DNA from: Nocardia spumae
Lineage (GTDB): Bacteria; Actinomycetota; Actinomycetes; Mycobacteriales; Mycobacteriaceae
DNA: 64,000 nt
NCBI RefSeq assembly: GCF_020733635.1
Contig: NZ_JAJFZL010000001.1
Span: 4,216,001 to 4,280,000 of the forward strand
Direction: 5' to 3'
The notes beneath the pieces were generated by a model that did not search any database, was not told the DNA's origin, and saw only the letters and a list, made by a program, of their open reading frames with translations. Of the stretch, positions 1 through 8,536 are shown piece by piece. The position numbers and the translations under genes are program-made. Position 1 is the stretch's first letter. Every line of letters begins with the position of its first letter.

Positions 1-1121
1 GCGGTGGCCAGCTGCCGTCCGATGGTGGCGTCGTCCTCGGCGTCACCGTCGACGAGATCCAGCTCGCGCAGCGCCCGCGCGACCGGCCGGAAATCGCCGT
101 CGATGGCGCTGGCGTGGAACAGTGCGCGCACGAAGGCGCGCCACTGCGGAGTCATTGTGCCGACGATGCCGAAATCGAGCATCGCGGCACGACCGTCGTC
201 CAGCAGCCACAGATTGCCGGCATGCACGTCGCCGTGGAAGAGTCCGTGTACCACAACGCTTTCCACCCACGCCTTGACCAGGCGGCGGATCAGCAGTTCG
301 GGATCGGGATGAACGGCGCGAATATCGTCGAAGCGGTCCAGCGGCATACCTCGCATCCGCTCCATGCACAGCACCCGGGGACCGCAGTACTCCCAATACA
401 CCTCGGGGATCGCGACGCCGGCATTGTCGCCGAACGCGGCCAGATCGGCGCGGGCCTGGGCCTGATTCCGGGCCTCGTTGCGGAAATCCAGCTCGGCCAC
501 GGTGGTGTCGTACAGATCCCGCACCACGCCCTCGGCATTGGCGATCCGTGCATTCTCCGATCGCTTGGTCAGCACCCCGGCCAGCCGGTAGGCCGCGCGC
601 AGATCGACGATCATGCGGCGCGCGATATCCGGGCGCTGGATCTTCAATACCGCGGGCCGGCCGTCGGCGAGCACACAGGCGTGCACCTGCGCCACCGACG
701 CCGCCGACAGCGGGGTGTCGTCGAATTCGCGGAACAGCTCCTCGACCGGGGCGCCGAGATCGGCCTCGATCACCGCGCGGGCGTCGGTGGAGGGGAACGG
801 CGGCACATCGTCGAGGCAGCGCAGGCAGGCATCGGCGAGTTCGTCGGGAAACGAGGCCGGTGACGAGGCGATGAGCTGGCCCAGCTTGACGAACATCGGG
901 CCCAGCACCTCGAAGCCGTCGACCGTCCCGTCCGCCATCGCGCGGCGGCGCCGCGCGGGACGCATCCCCTCACGCAGCACTCGACGGGCCACCCGACTAC
1001 CGATCACCGTGCCGATGGCGGCGGTGCGCCGGAATTCGGAGAAGCCGAATTTCTCCAGCGGGGGTACCGGCGGTGGCGTGTCCGCACCGGACCCGGCTGC
1101 GGTCTCGGTGGCCGCCGTCAC
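1..1121 (-). CDS. AarF/UbiB (ABC1) family atypical kinase, 3' end outside window
   Basis: The gene reads leftwards and runs off the left edge, so only about the first 373 codons are visible. Reading from GTG at 1121, the protein has the hallmarks of the ABC1/UbiB kinase-like family: an N-terminal stretch with FVKLGQ (the KxGQ motif), the alanine-rich AxxxQVH segment, VLKIQRP with the ATP-binding lysine, and the catalytic loop HGDVHAGN followed by the metal-binding LDFG. Family members are ATP-dependent proteins tied to quinone or lipid homeostasis; the substrate here cannot be told. The GTG start overlaps the stop of the upstream DoxX-type gene (GTGA, 1118-1121), so the two were built as a translationally coupled pair. 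Good match to the family; the C-terminus is unseen. Confidence 0.85.
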   Translation of the reverse strand, partial: MTAATETAAGSGADTPPPVPPLEKFGFSEFRRTAAIGTVIGSRVARRVLREGMRPARRRRAMADGTVDGFEVLGPMFVKLGQLIASSPASFPDELADACLRCLDDVPPFPSTDARAVIEADLGAPVEELFREFDDTPLSAASVAQVHACVLADGRPAVLKIQRPDIARRMIVDLRAAYRLAGVLTKRSENARIANAEGVVRDLYDTTVAELDFRNEARNQAQARADLAAFGDNAGVAIPEVYWEYCGPRVLCMERMRGMPLDRFDDIRAVHPDPELLIRRLVKAWVESVVVHGLFHGDVHAGNLWLLDDGRAAMLDFGIVGTMTPQWRAFVRALFHASAIDGDFRPVARALRELDLVDGDAEDDATIGRQLAT

Positions 1122-1627
1122 CGCTGGTCTCCGCCGACCGCCTGCTGACCTGCCCGAATCATTCGTCGCGACCGTCCCATCGTCGTAAGCGTAAGTGCAC
1201 AGTCTACGTCCGCCCCGCCGGCTCGCCCGTGGACGCGGCCGACCGCGAGCGCGGCGTGGATATTGGCGGGCAGCATCACCGCGAACAGCGCCACCACACC
1301 GAGTGCGGCCCGGCGGCGGGTCGCGGTGAGTGCCATCCCGGCGGCGCCCAGCAGTTCCAGCACACCGGTCGGATACACCATGGCGTCTACACCATGGCGT
1401 CGGGGAAGGGAACAGGCGGCGGCACCATCGGCACCAGATCGCCGTGAGTGGGTGCGGGACCGCCGGCCAGCGCGTCCGGCAGAAAGTGGGTGGTACCGGT
1501 CATTACCAGCATCGCCGCCAGCGCATGGGGCGGCGCAACTGTGCCAGGTGGCGAAGCGCCGGACGCCGAGAGCGCCGGCCAGTCGCAGGATCAGCAGGAC
1601 GGCGCCGAGGAGGAACAGGGTCTGCAT
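1118..1627 (-). pseudogene. DoxX-type small membrane protein, probably scrambled by two compensating indels
   Basis: The N-terminal part (MQTLFLLGAVLLILRLAGAL, a membrane helix) and the later GVLELLGAAGMAL...LPANIHAAL part look like a DoxX-type four-helix membrane protein. About 45 codons between them are nonsense in this frame. In the neighbouring frame the same DNA encodes typical DoxX sequence (VMTGTTHFLPDAL, then LVPMVPPPVPFPDAMV). The frame appears to be lost at a run of four C on the coding strand (1527-1530) and regained at a perfect 14-bp tandem duplication (1374-1401), so indels of +1 and +14 cancel. The expected last helix is also not recognisable. The gene remains open for 169 codons and overlaps the AarF-like start. 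It is probably inactive or strongly altered; a base-call error in the C run would change the details but would not explain the duplication. Confidence 0.65.
1374..1401. repeat. Perfect 14-bp tandem direct repeat inside the DoxX-type gene
   Basis: The 14-mer TACACCATGGCGTC occurs at 1374-1387 and again immediately at 1388-1401. Removing one copy rejoins the DoxX-like frame (PFPDAMV-YPTGVLELL), so it looks like a recent slippage duplication rather than a functional repeat. Confidence 0.9.
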
Positions 1628-1757
1628 GTCATACCTTCGGGAATGGCGTAGCGAATGTCGCGACTGTGGTCATGGCCCCAGCATCGGCCCAGATACCAGG
1701 GAATCGACAGCCATACGACGCACATCGGTGAAATCCGACATCGGATAGGATTCCGCG

Positions 1758-2726
1758 GTGGATTCCCATACCACCCTGGACGAGCTGGATCACCGGCTGA
1801 TCCATGCCCTGCAACTCGACGCGCGCGCCCCGTTCAGCCGGATCGCGGTCGTACTGGGCGTTTCGGACCAGACGATCGCGCGCCGGTACCGCAGACTGCG
1901 GACCACGAACGCGCTGCGGGTGGTGGCGGTACCCGACGCCCGGCAGCCCGGACATGTCGAATGGCTGGTCCGCATCCAGTGCGCCCCCGCGGCGGCCGCG
2001 GGTATGGCCGCCGGCCTGGCTCGCCGTAGCGATGTCTCCTGGGTCACCATCACCTCCGGCGGCGCCGAGATCACCTGTATCGCGCGGACCCGCTCACAAC
2101 GACACAGCGACGACCTGTTCCTGCAGAAGCTCTCCCGCACACCACGGTTGGTGAGTATCACCGCGCACCGGCTGCTGCGTTACCTGGTCGGTGTGGGCGG
2201 CTGGTCGGCCCGCACCTCGGCGCTGACCCCCGACCAGGTCGCGGCGCTGACCCCGGTCCGCGCCGCGACCAGGCCGATCGAGCCGTCCGAGGCCGACGAG
2301 AGATTGATCCGGGCGCTGGCCCGCGACGCGCGAGCGGATTACCGGACACTGGTCACGGCGAGCGGATATCCCGAATCGACCGTGCGCCGGCGCATCGATC
2401 AACTCCTCGATTCCGGTGCGATGTACTACGACGTCGATCTCGATCCGGCCGCACTCGGCTACGAGATCGAGGCCATGCTGTGGCTCACGATCTCCCCCGC
2501 CCAGCTCGGCGAGATGGCCTCAGCACTGCGGACCCACACCGAGATCGCCTTCGCCGCGGCCACCACCGGCCCCACCAATGTGGTCGCCTTCACCGCCGCC
2601 CGGGACGCCGACGCCCTGTTCGACTATCTGGCCACCGACCTGGGCGCCCTGCCCGGACTGCAGCGAGTGGAGACCGCACCGATCATGCGCACGGTCAAAC
2701 GCGCCGGCGCCACATTCCTGCCGTGA
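1758..2726 (+). CDS. Lrp/AsnC-family regulator with two Lrp modules
   Basis: This 322-residue cytoplasmic DNA-binding protein begins at GTG 1758, preceded by AGGA. Residues about 1-50 form an AsnC-type winged helix (LDELDHRLIHALQLDARAPFSRIAVVLG...), followed by an AsnC/Lrp effector-binding domain. A second HTH/AsnC unit starts near residue 175 (EADERLIRALARDARADYRTL). A typical Lrp protein is about 150 residues, so this is the tandem two-module form common in actinobacteria. It is divergent from the DoxX/aarF-like pair (start 130 bp away), which it may regulate. The effector is unknown. Confidence 0.88.
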   Translation: MDSHTTLDELDHRLIHALQLDARAPFSRIAVVLGVSDQTIARRYRRLRTTNALRVVAVPDARQPGHVEWLVRIQCAPAAAAGMAAGLARRSDVSWVTITSGGAEITCIARTRSQRHSDDLFLQKLSRTPRLVSITAHRLLRYLVGVGGWSARTSALTPDQVAALTPVRAATRPIEPSEADERLIRALARDARADYRTLVTASGYPESTVRRRIDQLLDSGAMYYDVDLDPAALGYEIEAMLWLTISPAQLGEMASALRTHTEIAFAAATTGPTNVVAFTAARDADALFDYLATDLGALPGLQRVETAPIMRTVKRAGATFLP

Positions 2727-2739
2727 ACCGGCCGCACTG

Positions 2740-3762
2740 TCACGCGGCGATACCCAGCCCGGCCGCCAGTACCGGCCACGAGCGCTTCAGCGCATCCTGC
2801 CAGTAGCCCCACGAGTGGGTGCCGGTCGGCTGGAAATCGAAGGTCGCCGGAATTCCCAGCTCCCCCAGCCGGCTCGCGAGATTGTGCGTGCACCAATCGG
2901 CCGCCGCCTCGATCACCCCGCCGATCACCAACTGGTCCAGATATCCGCGCGGACCGGGTTGCATGTGCTCACCGCCGTAGACGTCGTACATACCGGGCAC
3001 ACCGGTTCCGGTGGACACGAACAGGTTCAGCCCGCGCAGTCCATCGGCGTGCACGTACGGATCGTTGGCCACCCACATCGGATCGTCGTCGGGGCCGTAC
3101 ATATTGTCCACATCGCCACCGCCCCAGGTCTGCACCGACAGTTTCACGAACTCCCGGCCCATCGGATCACTGATCTGCGCGCATCCGGAGTAGGCGGCCA
3201 CCGAGCGATACAGTCCCGGCGCGGCGATCGGTAGTTGCAGCACCGAGGTGCCGGAGGTCGACAGTCCGGCCAGCGCGTTCGCCCCGGTGGTCCGGTACCG
3301 CCCGTCGATCAGCGGCGGCAGTTCCGCGGTGAGGAACGTCTTCCATTTGTACACACCGAGTTTCGGATCCGGCGCCCGCCAATCGGTGTAGTAGCTCCAG
3401 CGACCGCCGACCGGCTGCACCACGTAGGTCTGCTTACCGGACAGGAAGCCCGCGACGTCGGTATTGCGTTCCCAGGTCGCCGAATCCTGACCGCCGCCCC
3501 CGCCGTTGAGCAGATAGAGCACGGGCGCGGCGGAGTCTCGATCCGCCGGCAGCTGCACCTTGACCATGATGTCGGTGTTCATCGCCGCCGAATGCACGCG
3601 CAATTGCTCGGTGTGCGGGTCGAGCTGCCAGCTACCGGTGACCGTCGAGCCGTCGGCGGCGGCCGGCTCGGGCTGGGCGCCCGCCGGCGCGGCCGTCGGG
3701 ACCGCGCCCGTCAGACCGAGGACGACGGCAATGATGCTGCCGCGCATCATCTTTGCGAACAT
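2740..3762 (-). CDS. Secreted antigen-85/mycolyltransferase-like esterase (paralogue 1)
   Basis: A 340-residue secreted alpha/beta hydrolase of the esterase-D/antigen-85 superfamily. The start is ATG 3762, chosen because CCAGGAG lies six bases upstream and a Sec signal peptide follows (hydrophobic segment to about residue 29, Ala-rich cleavage region). Family landmarks are VLYLLNGGGGG (about 81-91), YYTDW (124-128), the nucleophile motif GLSTSG with Ser168, and a C-terminal histidine in GTHSWGYW. In Corynebacteriales these enzymes transfer mycolic acids onto trehalose or arabinogalactan outside the membrane; transfer versus simple ester hydrolysis cannot be settled from sequence. It is convergent with the Lrp gene (13 bp between stops). 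Four paralogues lie elsewhere in the window. Confidence 0.85.
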   Translation of the reverse strand: MFAKMMRGSIIAVVLGLTGAVPTAAPAGAQPEPAAADGSTVTGSWQLDPHTEQLRVHSAAMNTDIMVKVQLPADRDSAAPVLYLLNGGGGGQDSATWERNTDVAGFLSGKQTYVVQPVGGRWSYYTDWRAPDPKLGVYKWKTFLTAELPPLIDGRYRTTGANALAGLSTSGTSVLQLPIAAPGLYRSVAAYSGCAQISDPMGREFVKLSVQTWGGGDVDNMYGPDDDPMWVANDPYVHADGLRGLNLFVSTGTGVPGMYDVYGGEHMQPGPRGYLDQLVIGGVIEAAADWCTHNLASRLGELGIPATFDFQPTGTHSWGYWQDALKRSWPVLAAGLGIAA

Positions 3763-4008
3763 GAGTACTCCTGGAGTGAGGATCGAATCGGCCGCCGATA
3801 CGACGAGGCCCGCCGGGCGATGCGGTGTGAGGACATCGCCCGGCGGGCGAACCGCCGTGGGTGTGTGCACTCCGAGGCGCGGAGACGAGGTCGGCGTATC
3901 CTGCTCCGCGCTGGACCCCACGGCGGCGCGCGGCCCGCCGGAACACGATGGGAATGAAGGGCTTTCGCGTTCCGGCGGGCAGGTTCGAGGGTCAGAACAT
4001 CGTCAGGG

Positions 4009-5235
4009 TCACAGCTTCCCACCACCACCCAGCAACCACGGATTGAACGTGCACACCAAACCCGGAGACGCCACCGGATCCAACGCATTCAAAATAATCG
4101 ACAACGAACGCGGCGAATACATCATCGTCAAATGATCCGACAAATCCTGCTCACACCCGTCCTGCATCGTAATATTCCTCACCGTCGCCCCCGGCCCCGC
4201 CTTCAAAAACGTCAAATCATACGGATTCGTCACCTCGTCGTACCGACTCCCCACCACCGTGTAATCCACACCCGGCACCGTATCCCCACCCGCATTCAAC
4301 TGATTCACAAAATCCGAACCGATCGTCTGCTGAATCCCCGAATGACCCACGAAGATCTCCACCAAACCCAGCACATCGATCCCGAAATTATTCACCGCAC
4401 GACCCAACGCACCGATCCCGTCCAACGACGTCCCATGATTCGTCGCACCGAACGTGATCTCACGACGCACCTTCCCCGCACCACCATCGAACTTCAGATA
4501 CCACCGCGACATCGCACCCCCCTGCGAATGCGCCACGATATCCACCTTCCCCGACCCCGTCGCCGCCAACACCCGATCCACGAACTCCGCCAACTGCTTC
4601 GACGAATCCTGGATATACCCCGTCCCGTTCGCCCCCGGCAACACCGAACCCAAACCACCCCCCTGAATCACATTCGACCTACCATAATTGAACGTGAACA
4701 CGCAATAACCCGCATCCTTGATCGGCTGCGACACAAACGAAAAATTGTCATACGCGTTCTCCCACGTACCATGCACCAACACCACCGGCTCCGGATGCGC
4801 CGCACTCGGCTTACAATTCCAATCATTGGCCCCCGGCGGCGCCACATCCGGATGCAACAACCCATACCCGAACGCCGCCAAGAACGACGACTGCCCCGGC
4901 CCGAACCCCACCGTGTCACTCGACATCCCACCCGACGACCCCGAACTCGACCCCGACCCCCCATAACAATCCCCCGACCCGTTCCCCGACCCCGCACCAC
5001 TACCCGACGTACACGCCGACCCCGTCCCCGAACTCCCCGAATCCGCCACCGCACGCGCAGCCGGATCCTTCAAACCACGCGTGATCAACTCCGCCAACTG
5101 CCGCTCCCGCGCCTGATCACCCGGCGACGCGGTCGGATCGGCCTGGGCGGAGGGGCCCGCGAGGCCCAGGGCCGACAGCGAGATCACCGCCGCGAACACG
5201 GCATAGCGCGGCCAACGGCGAATGGTGGGCCTCAT
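4009..5235 (-). CDS. Secreted triacylglycerol lipase with Ser/Gly-rich linker
   Basis: A 408-residue protein from ATG 5235 (GAAAGG upstream). It has an Arg-rich N-terminus and Sec signal peptide (cleavage probably after PSAQA), then a short helical region. Next comes a linker of about 40 residues made almost only of Ser and Gly with two Cys (residues 66-105), then an EstA/LipA-like alpha/beta hydrolase domain. The oxyanion motif VHGTW is at 154-158, the nucleophile elbow AHSQGG has Ser237, and a C-terminal SDH histidine is near 379. It should hydrolyse acylglycerols or related esters outside the cell. Codons from about 4017 to 5120 are almost all G- or T-ending on the coding strand, unlike the signal-peptide codons and the neighbours. 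A longer reading from 5298 lacks a ribosome site. Confidence 0.85.
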   Translation of the reverse strand: MRPTIRRWPRYAVFAAVISLSALGLAGPSAQADPTASPGDQARERQLAELITRGLKDPAARAVADSGSSGTGSACTSGSGAGSGNGSGDCYGGSGSSSGSSGGMSSDTVGFGPGQSSFLAAFGYGLLHPDVAPPGANDWNCKPSAAHPEPVVLVHGTWENAYDNFSFVSQPIKDAGYCVFTFNYGRSNVIQGGGLGSVLPGANGTGYIQDSSKQLAEFVDRVLAATGSGKVDIVAHSQGGAMSRWYLKFDGGAGKVRREITFGATNHGTSLDGIGALGRAVNNFGIDVLGLVEIFVGHSGIQQTIGSDFVNQLNAGGDTVPGVDYTVVGSRYDEVTNPYDLTFLKAGPGATVRNITMQDGCEQDLSDHLTMMYSPRSLSIILNALDPVASPGLVCTFNPWLLGGGGKL

Positions 5236-5618
5236 ACGTGAACCTTTCGTCAGAACATCGGTGTTCTTCGTCGCGGTGGCGAGGGCGCGCCTCGGCACCG
5301 GAACCGACCTCAGACGCTAAAGTCGCGTACGAGTTGGCGATACCGGCTCGACCGGTGTCTTCGGAATCTCACGAGTGACCGATCACGTCACAGTGAAGTT
5401 GCACAAGCGCAGCGGGAAAGAACGCGGCCGGGAAACGATTACAAATCCCGGCATCGGTACCGTCACAACACAAATGGCATTCGAGCCGTGAAAATTCCAG
5501 CGATACAACCAATTACGACCCGATCACGAAAACATATCGGATTATCGAAACCGCGTTGTCCGCACCGGCCCGGGGCACGTCCCCACGTGACACGGCCCCC
5601 ACATCGTCTGGAGTCCTG
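5236..5618. other. Divergent intergenic region with a small palindrome
   Basis: This 383-bp gap separates the lipase start from the YdcF-like start and should hold both promoters. It is more A/T-rich than its surroundings (5460-5560). The only clear symmetry is GTGA-CCGA-TCAC at 5375-5386, followed by a GTCACAGTGA-like stretch. This is the sort of site bound by Crp-like regulators, but I cannot assign it. Confidence 0.4.
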
Positions 5619-6245
5619 ATGCCCGGCACTCGTACGTCCTTCCGGCTCAACGGAATTCGTCTCGTCGCCGCTACCGCGCTGGTCGTCGGCGCCCTCACCG
5701 CGGCAGTCGCTCCCCTCGCCGCCGCCGATCCGCTCTCCGACGCGGTCGGCGCTATCGAACAGCTCGGCGCCGTCGCGGATCCACTGCCTTTGATGCCTAC
5801 CCCGCACGGCCCGGGCACCGCGATCGTGGTGCTGGGCTACGGCCTGCTGCCCGACGGCAGCATGCGCCCCGAACTCATCGCCCGCCTGCAGGCCGCACTC
5901 GTCCAGGCGATGGTGTCGCCGGCCTCACCGATCATCGTGACGGGTGGCAATCCGCAGGCCGGCACCACCGAGGCCGATGCGATGGCGCGCTGGCTCATCG
6001 CCCACTCCATTGCCCCCGAACGGATCCACATCGAAAGCCGGGCCTCCGATACGGTCCAGAACGCCGTCAATTCGGCGGAGCTGATGCACGCCCTCGGCGC
6101 CGCTGACGCCGTGGTGGTCACCTCCGCCGACCATATGCCCCGCGCGGTAGCCGATTTCGTCGATGCCGGAGTACCGGTGGTGGGCACCGTCAGCCCACAG
6201 GACCTCCCGCTCGGGGTGCTGACCGCCTTCGGCCCACTGGAATGA
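5619..6245 (+). CDS. Exported YdcF/DUF218-like protein
   Basis: A 208-residue protein from ATG 5619, with TGGAG five bases upstream and a signal peptide (hydrophobic run to about residue 34, ending AAA-DP). The mature part carries the DUF218 fold: IVVLGYGLLPDG near the start, a VTGGNPQAGTTEADAM segment, RASDTVQNA, and VVVTSADHMPRA. Family members are DUF218/SanA/YdcF proteins linked to envelope functions or nucleotide binding, with no firm reaction. The neighbours are lipases and mycolyltransferase-like enzymes, consistent with a cell-envelope role. It ends 30 bp before the converging mycolyltransferase-like gene. Confidence 0.75.
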   Translation: MPGTRTSFRLNGIRLVAATALVVGALTAAVAPLAAADPLSDAVGAIEQLGAVADPLPLMPTPHGPGTAIVVLGYGLLPDGSMRPELIARLQAALVQAMVSPASPIIVTGGNPQAGTTEADAMARWLIAHSIAPERIHIESRASDTVQNAVNSAELMHALGAADAVVVTSADHMPRAVADFVDAGVPVVGTVSPQDLPLGVLTAFGPLE

Positions 6246-6275
6246 TCCGCGCGCTCCCGGCGGCGGGTCGGGCAC

Positions 6276-7346
6276 TCAGCGCGGACCCCATGTCCGCGAG
6301 ATCCCCAGGCCCGCCGCCAGTGCGTCCCAGGCCGAGGGCAGGGCGGCGGTGAAGTCCGGCCAGGAGTGGGTCCCCGCGGGGAGATAGCGCACGGTCGCCG
6401 GGATATCGAGCTGGCTCAATCGCGCGGCGAAGCGTTCGGTGCAGGTGCGCGCACCCGCTTCCAGAGCCACGCCACCGCCCGCCGAGCGCAGCGCGCCGGC
6501 CACATCGTGTGCCGTGGCGATCACGCCCAGATCCGGCGGGCTCGGCAAACCGGTGGCCGCCGACAGGTAGATCGGTGTCCCGCGCAAATCCTCGGCGCGG
6601 AGATAGCTGTCGTGCGCCGCCCATTCCGGCGAATTCGGCGGGCCCCACAGATTCTCGGGGTTGCCGCCGCGCGAGGCGACCGTGATACGGGTGACCGCTT
6701 GGCCGACCTCGTCGGAGGTGGAGTAACAGCCGCTGATCCCCGCCACCGCGCGATAGAAGCCGCGATGGCGCTGGGCCAGCATCATCGCGGCCTGTGCTCC
6801 CATCGATACGCCGGCGACAGCCCGGCGGCCGTCGGAACGCAGGTACTTCTCCACGATCGGCGGTAATTCGTCGACCAGAAAGGTTTCCCAGCGATTCAGT
6901 CCGAGGGTGCCGTCGTAGTGATCCCAGTCGGTGTACATACTGCCCACGCCGCCTCCGGGCAGGACTACATCGACCGGCTTACCCGCGAAGAACCGCGCGG
7001 CGTCACCATCGGTGAGCCAGCCGGAGGTCGGTCCGCCCTCCACACCGTCGAGCAGGTAGAGCGTGGGCCGGGGTTCGGTATCCGCCCCGTGCAGCACATC
7101 GATCGGCACCACGCGCCGCATGGCGGCCGATGCCACATACAACCGGTCCCAGCCGGGCCGCTGATTCTCGCTCCGTACCAGTGTGGTTCGGGTCACCGCG
7201 GGATCCACGGCCGGTGCGGGCACGGGTACCGGCGCCGGATCGGCGGACACCGATGCCGACACCATCGCGGTAGCGGCCACCGCCGCGGCCACACTCAGCG
7301 CCGCACGGCCGAGCACCGGCGCTGTCCGGCCGGTTCGTGGGCTCAC
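6276..7346 (-). CDS. Secreted antigen-85/mycolyltransferase-like esterase (paralogue 2)
   Basis: A 356-residue protein from GTG 7346. The start is fixed by the GTGA overlap (7343-7346) with the stop of the upstream PucR-type gene and by the signal peptide that follows. After a Pro/Ala-rich spacer (about residues 35-52) come LYLLDGVEGG, MYTDWDHYDG, the nucleophile motif GVSMGAQ with Ser181, and a C-terminal GTHSW histidine. It is the most divergent of the five paralogues here, with GVSMGAQA where most others read GISMAGTS. Expected role: acyl transfer or hydrolysis at the outer envelope. Coupling to the regulator suggests co-expression or feedback. Confidence 0.83.
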   Translation of the reverse strand: MSPRTGRTAPVLGRAALSVAAAVAATAMVSASVSADPAPVPVPAPAVDPAVTRTTLVRSENQRPGWDRLYVASAAMRRVVPIDVLHGADTEPRPTLYLLDGVEGGPTSGWLTDGDAARFFAGKPVDVVLPGGGVGSMYTDWDHYDGTLGLNRWETFLVDELPPIVEKYLRSDGRRAVAGVSMGAQAAMMLAQRHRGFYRAVAGISGCYSTSDEVGQAVTRITVASRGGNPENLWGPPNSPEWAAHDSYLRAEDLRGTPIYLSAATGLPSPPDLGVIATAHDVAGALRSAGGGVALEAGARTCTERFAARLSQLDIPATVRYLPAGTHSWPDFTAALPSAWDALAAGLGISRTWGPR

Positions 7347-8536
7347 GCGTACTCCTCGGTGCGAGAGTCGGTGCCGAGATCGAAGGCCAGCAATGCCAGG
7401 CTGGCGCGAGCGATACCGTCCGGGCGAGCCAACTCGATACCTGTCAGCCGTTCGATCCGCCGGACCCGATGCGAAAGACTGTTGGGGTGTATCGCGAGCC
7501 GCCCAGCGGTCGACTTGCGATCCAGTCCCGAGTCTACGTACGCCCGAAGAGTTTCCAGCAGTTCCGGATACGGTGTCAGCGGGCTCAGCACCGCCGCGAG
7601 ATGATCTCGTGCCGGTCCCGGCCTGGTCAATTGGTATTCCACCGCCACATCGGCGATGTCGTAGAGTCCCGGCGGGCGGCCCAGCGCACGCACCAACTCC
7701 AGCAATTCGTGTGCCTGCGCCGCGAGTTCCGGAATGCGCGCGGTCACCCCGGTGACCACGGCCGCGGTCAACGGTACCGAGGCCGCCGCCGACAGGACCT
7801 CGAGGGTATCGGCGGTGAGAACCGGCGCATCGATGCGCGCGGTCGCACCGGAGTCCGCGGGAACCAGGATGGTGCCGCCGTCGACCGACAGCAACGACAG
7901 TGCCCGGGAACCCAGCACAGGCGCGAGCGCACTCTGCAACCGTCGCAGTTTTCGGCGCGCGACGGTCTCGGCATTGCGCCGCGGATCGGTTTCGCCCGGA
8001 TGTGGCGCGATCGACAGCGCCACCACCTGGTAGGACGGCGCGACGGCGATTCCGGTGCGGCGCGCCAGAGCTGCCCGGCCGTGCCCGCTCAGCAGTGCGG
8101 TCACCAAGGTCTGGGCGGCGGTCTGATGATGCCGGGCGGCACACCGATGTTCGTCGAGATAGGCGGCCGAGGTGGCCACGGTCACCGTCTCGAGCAGCCG
8201 CAGGGCCTGGTCGGCGTCGGCGATCAGATTCCCGCCGTCGCCGCGACCGTCGGCGAGATCGATGAATGCCGTCCGTACCGCCTCGTGGTAGGCCCGCAGC
8301 ACGGTGTCGAGATCGACACCCTCGCGCGCCCACGCTCCCGCGCGACCGACGAGCTCGGCCAAGCGCGTGGCGTCGGCCGGCACCGGATCGGGTTCGACCA
8401 CGAGATCTGCGGCCAGTGCGAGGCATTCACGCACGCCGACGCCGAGCTCGGCGGTGGTATCGGTGCGGGTGACGGGGGCCTCGGCGCCCGCACCGCGAGT
8501 CAGGGTCGCCGCCAGGCTGGGTGCGGATGGTGTCAT
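7343..8536 (-). CDS. PucR/CdaR-type helix-turn-helix regulator (first in operon)
   Basis: A 397-residue regulator starting at ATG 8536 (TGGAG upstream). The C-terminus has the PucR-type HTH domain: PELLETLRAYVDSGLDRKSTA, then LAIHPNSLSHRVRRIERLTG. The central part (REGVDLDTVLRAYHEAVRTAF, then ARRKLRRLQSAL...LSLLSVDGGTILVP) is shared with two paralogues at 12338 and 51786. The N-terminus lacks a classical PucR purine-sensing domain, so the signal is unknown. It overlaps paralogue 2 of the mycolyltransferase-like genes by 4 bp and probably controls that operon. Triple CGGTGCCG half-sites lie about 250-285 bp upstream of its start. Confidence 0.82.
   Translation of the reverse strand: MTPSAPSLAATLTRGAGAEAPVTRTDTTAELGVGVRECLALAADLVVEPDPVPADATRLAELVGRAGAWAREGVDLDTVLRAYHEAVRTAFIDLADGRGDGGNLIADADQALRLLETVTVATSAAYLDEHRCAARHHQTAAQTLVTALLSGHGRAALARRTGIAVAPSYQVVALSIAPHPGETDPRRNAETVARRKLRRLQSALAPVLGSRALSLLSVDGGTILVPADSGATARIDAPVLTADTLEVLSAAASVPLTAAVVTGVTARIPELAAQAHELLELVRALGRPPGLYDIADVAVEYQLTRPGPARDHLAAVLSPLTPYPELLETLRAYVDSGLDRKSTAGRLAIHPNSLSHRVRRIERLTGIELARPDGIARASLALLAFDLGTDSRTEEYA

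Noticed and set aside
1374..1401. Programmed frameshift or stop readthrough in the DoxX-type gene
   Set aside because: A simple tandem duplication explains the break; there is no slippery site with a stimulatory structure.
4132..5241. 369-codon + strand frame opposite the lipase
   Set aside because: Arg/His/Pro-rich antisense artefact of the skewed block.
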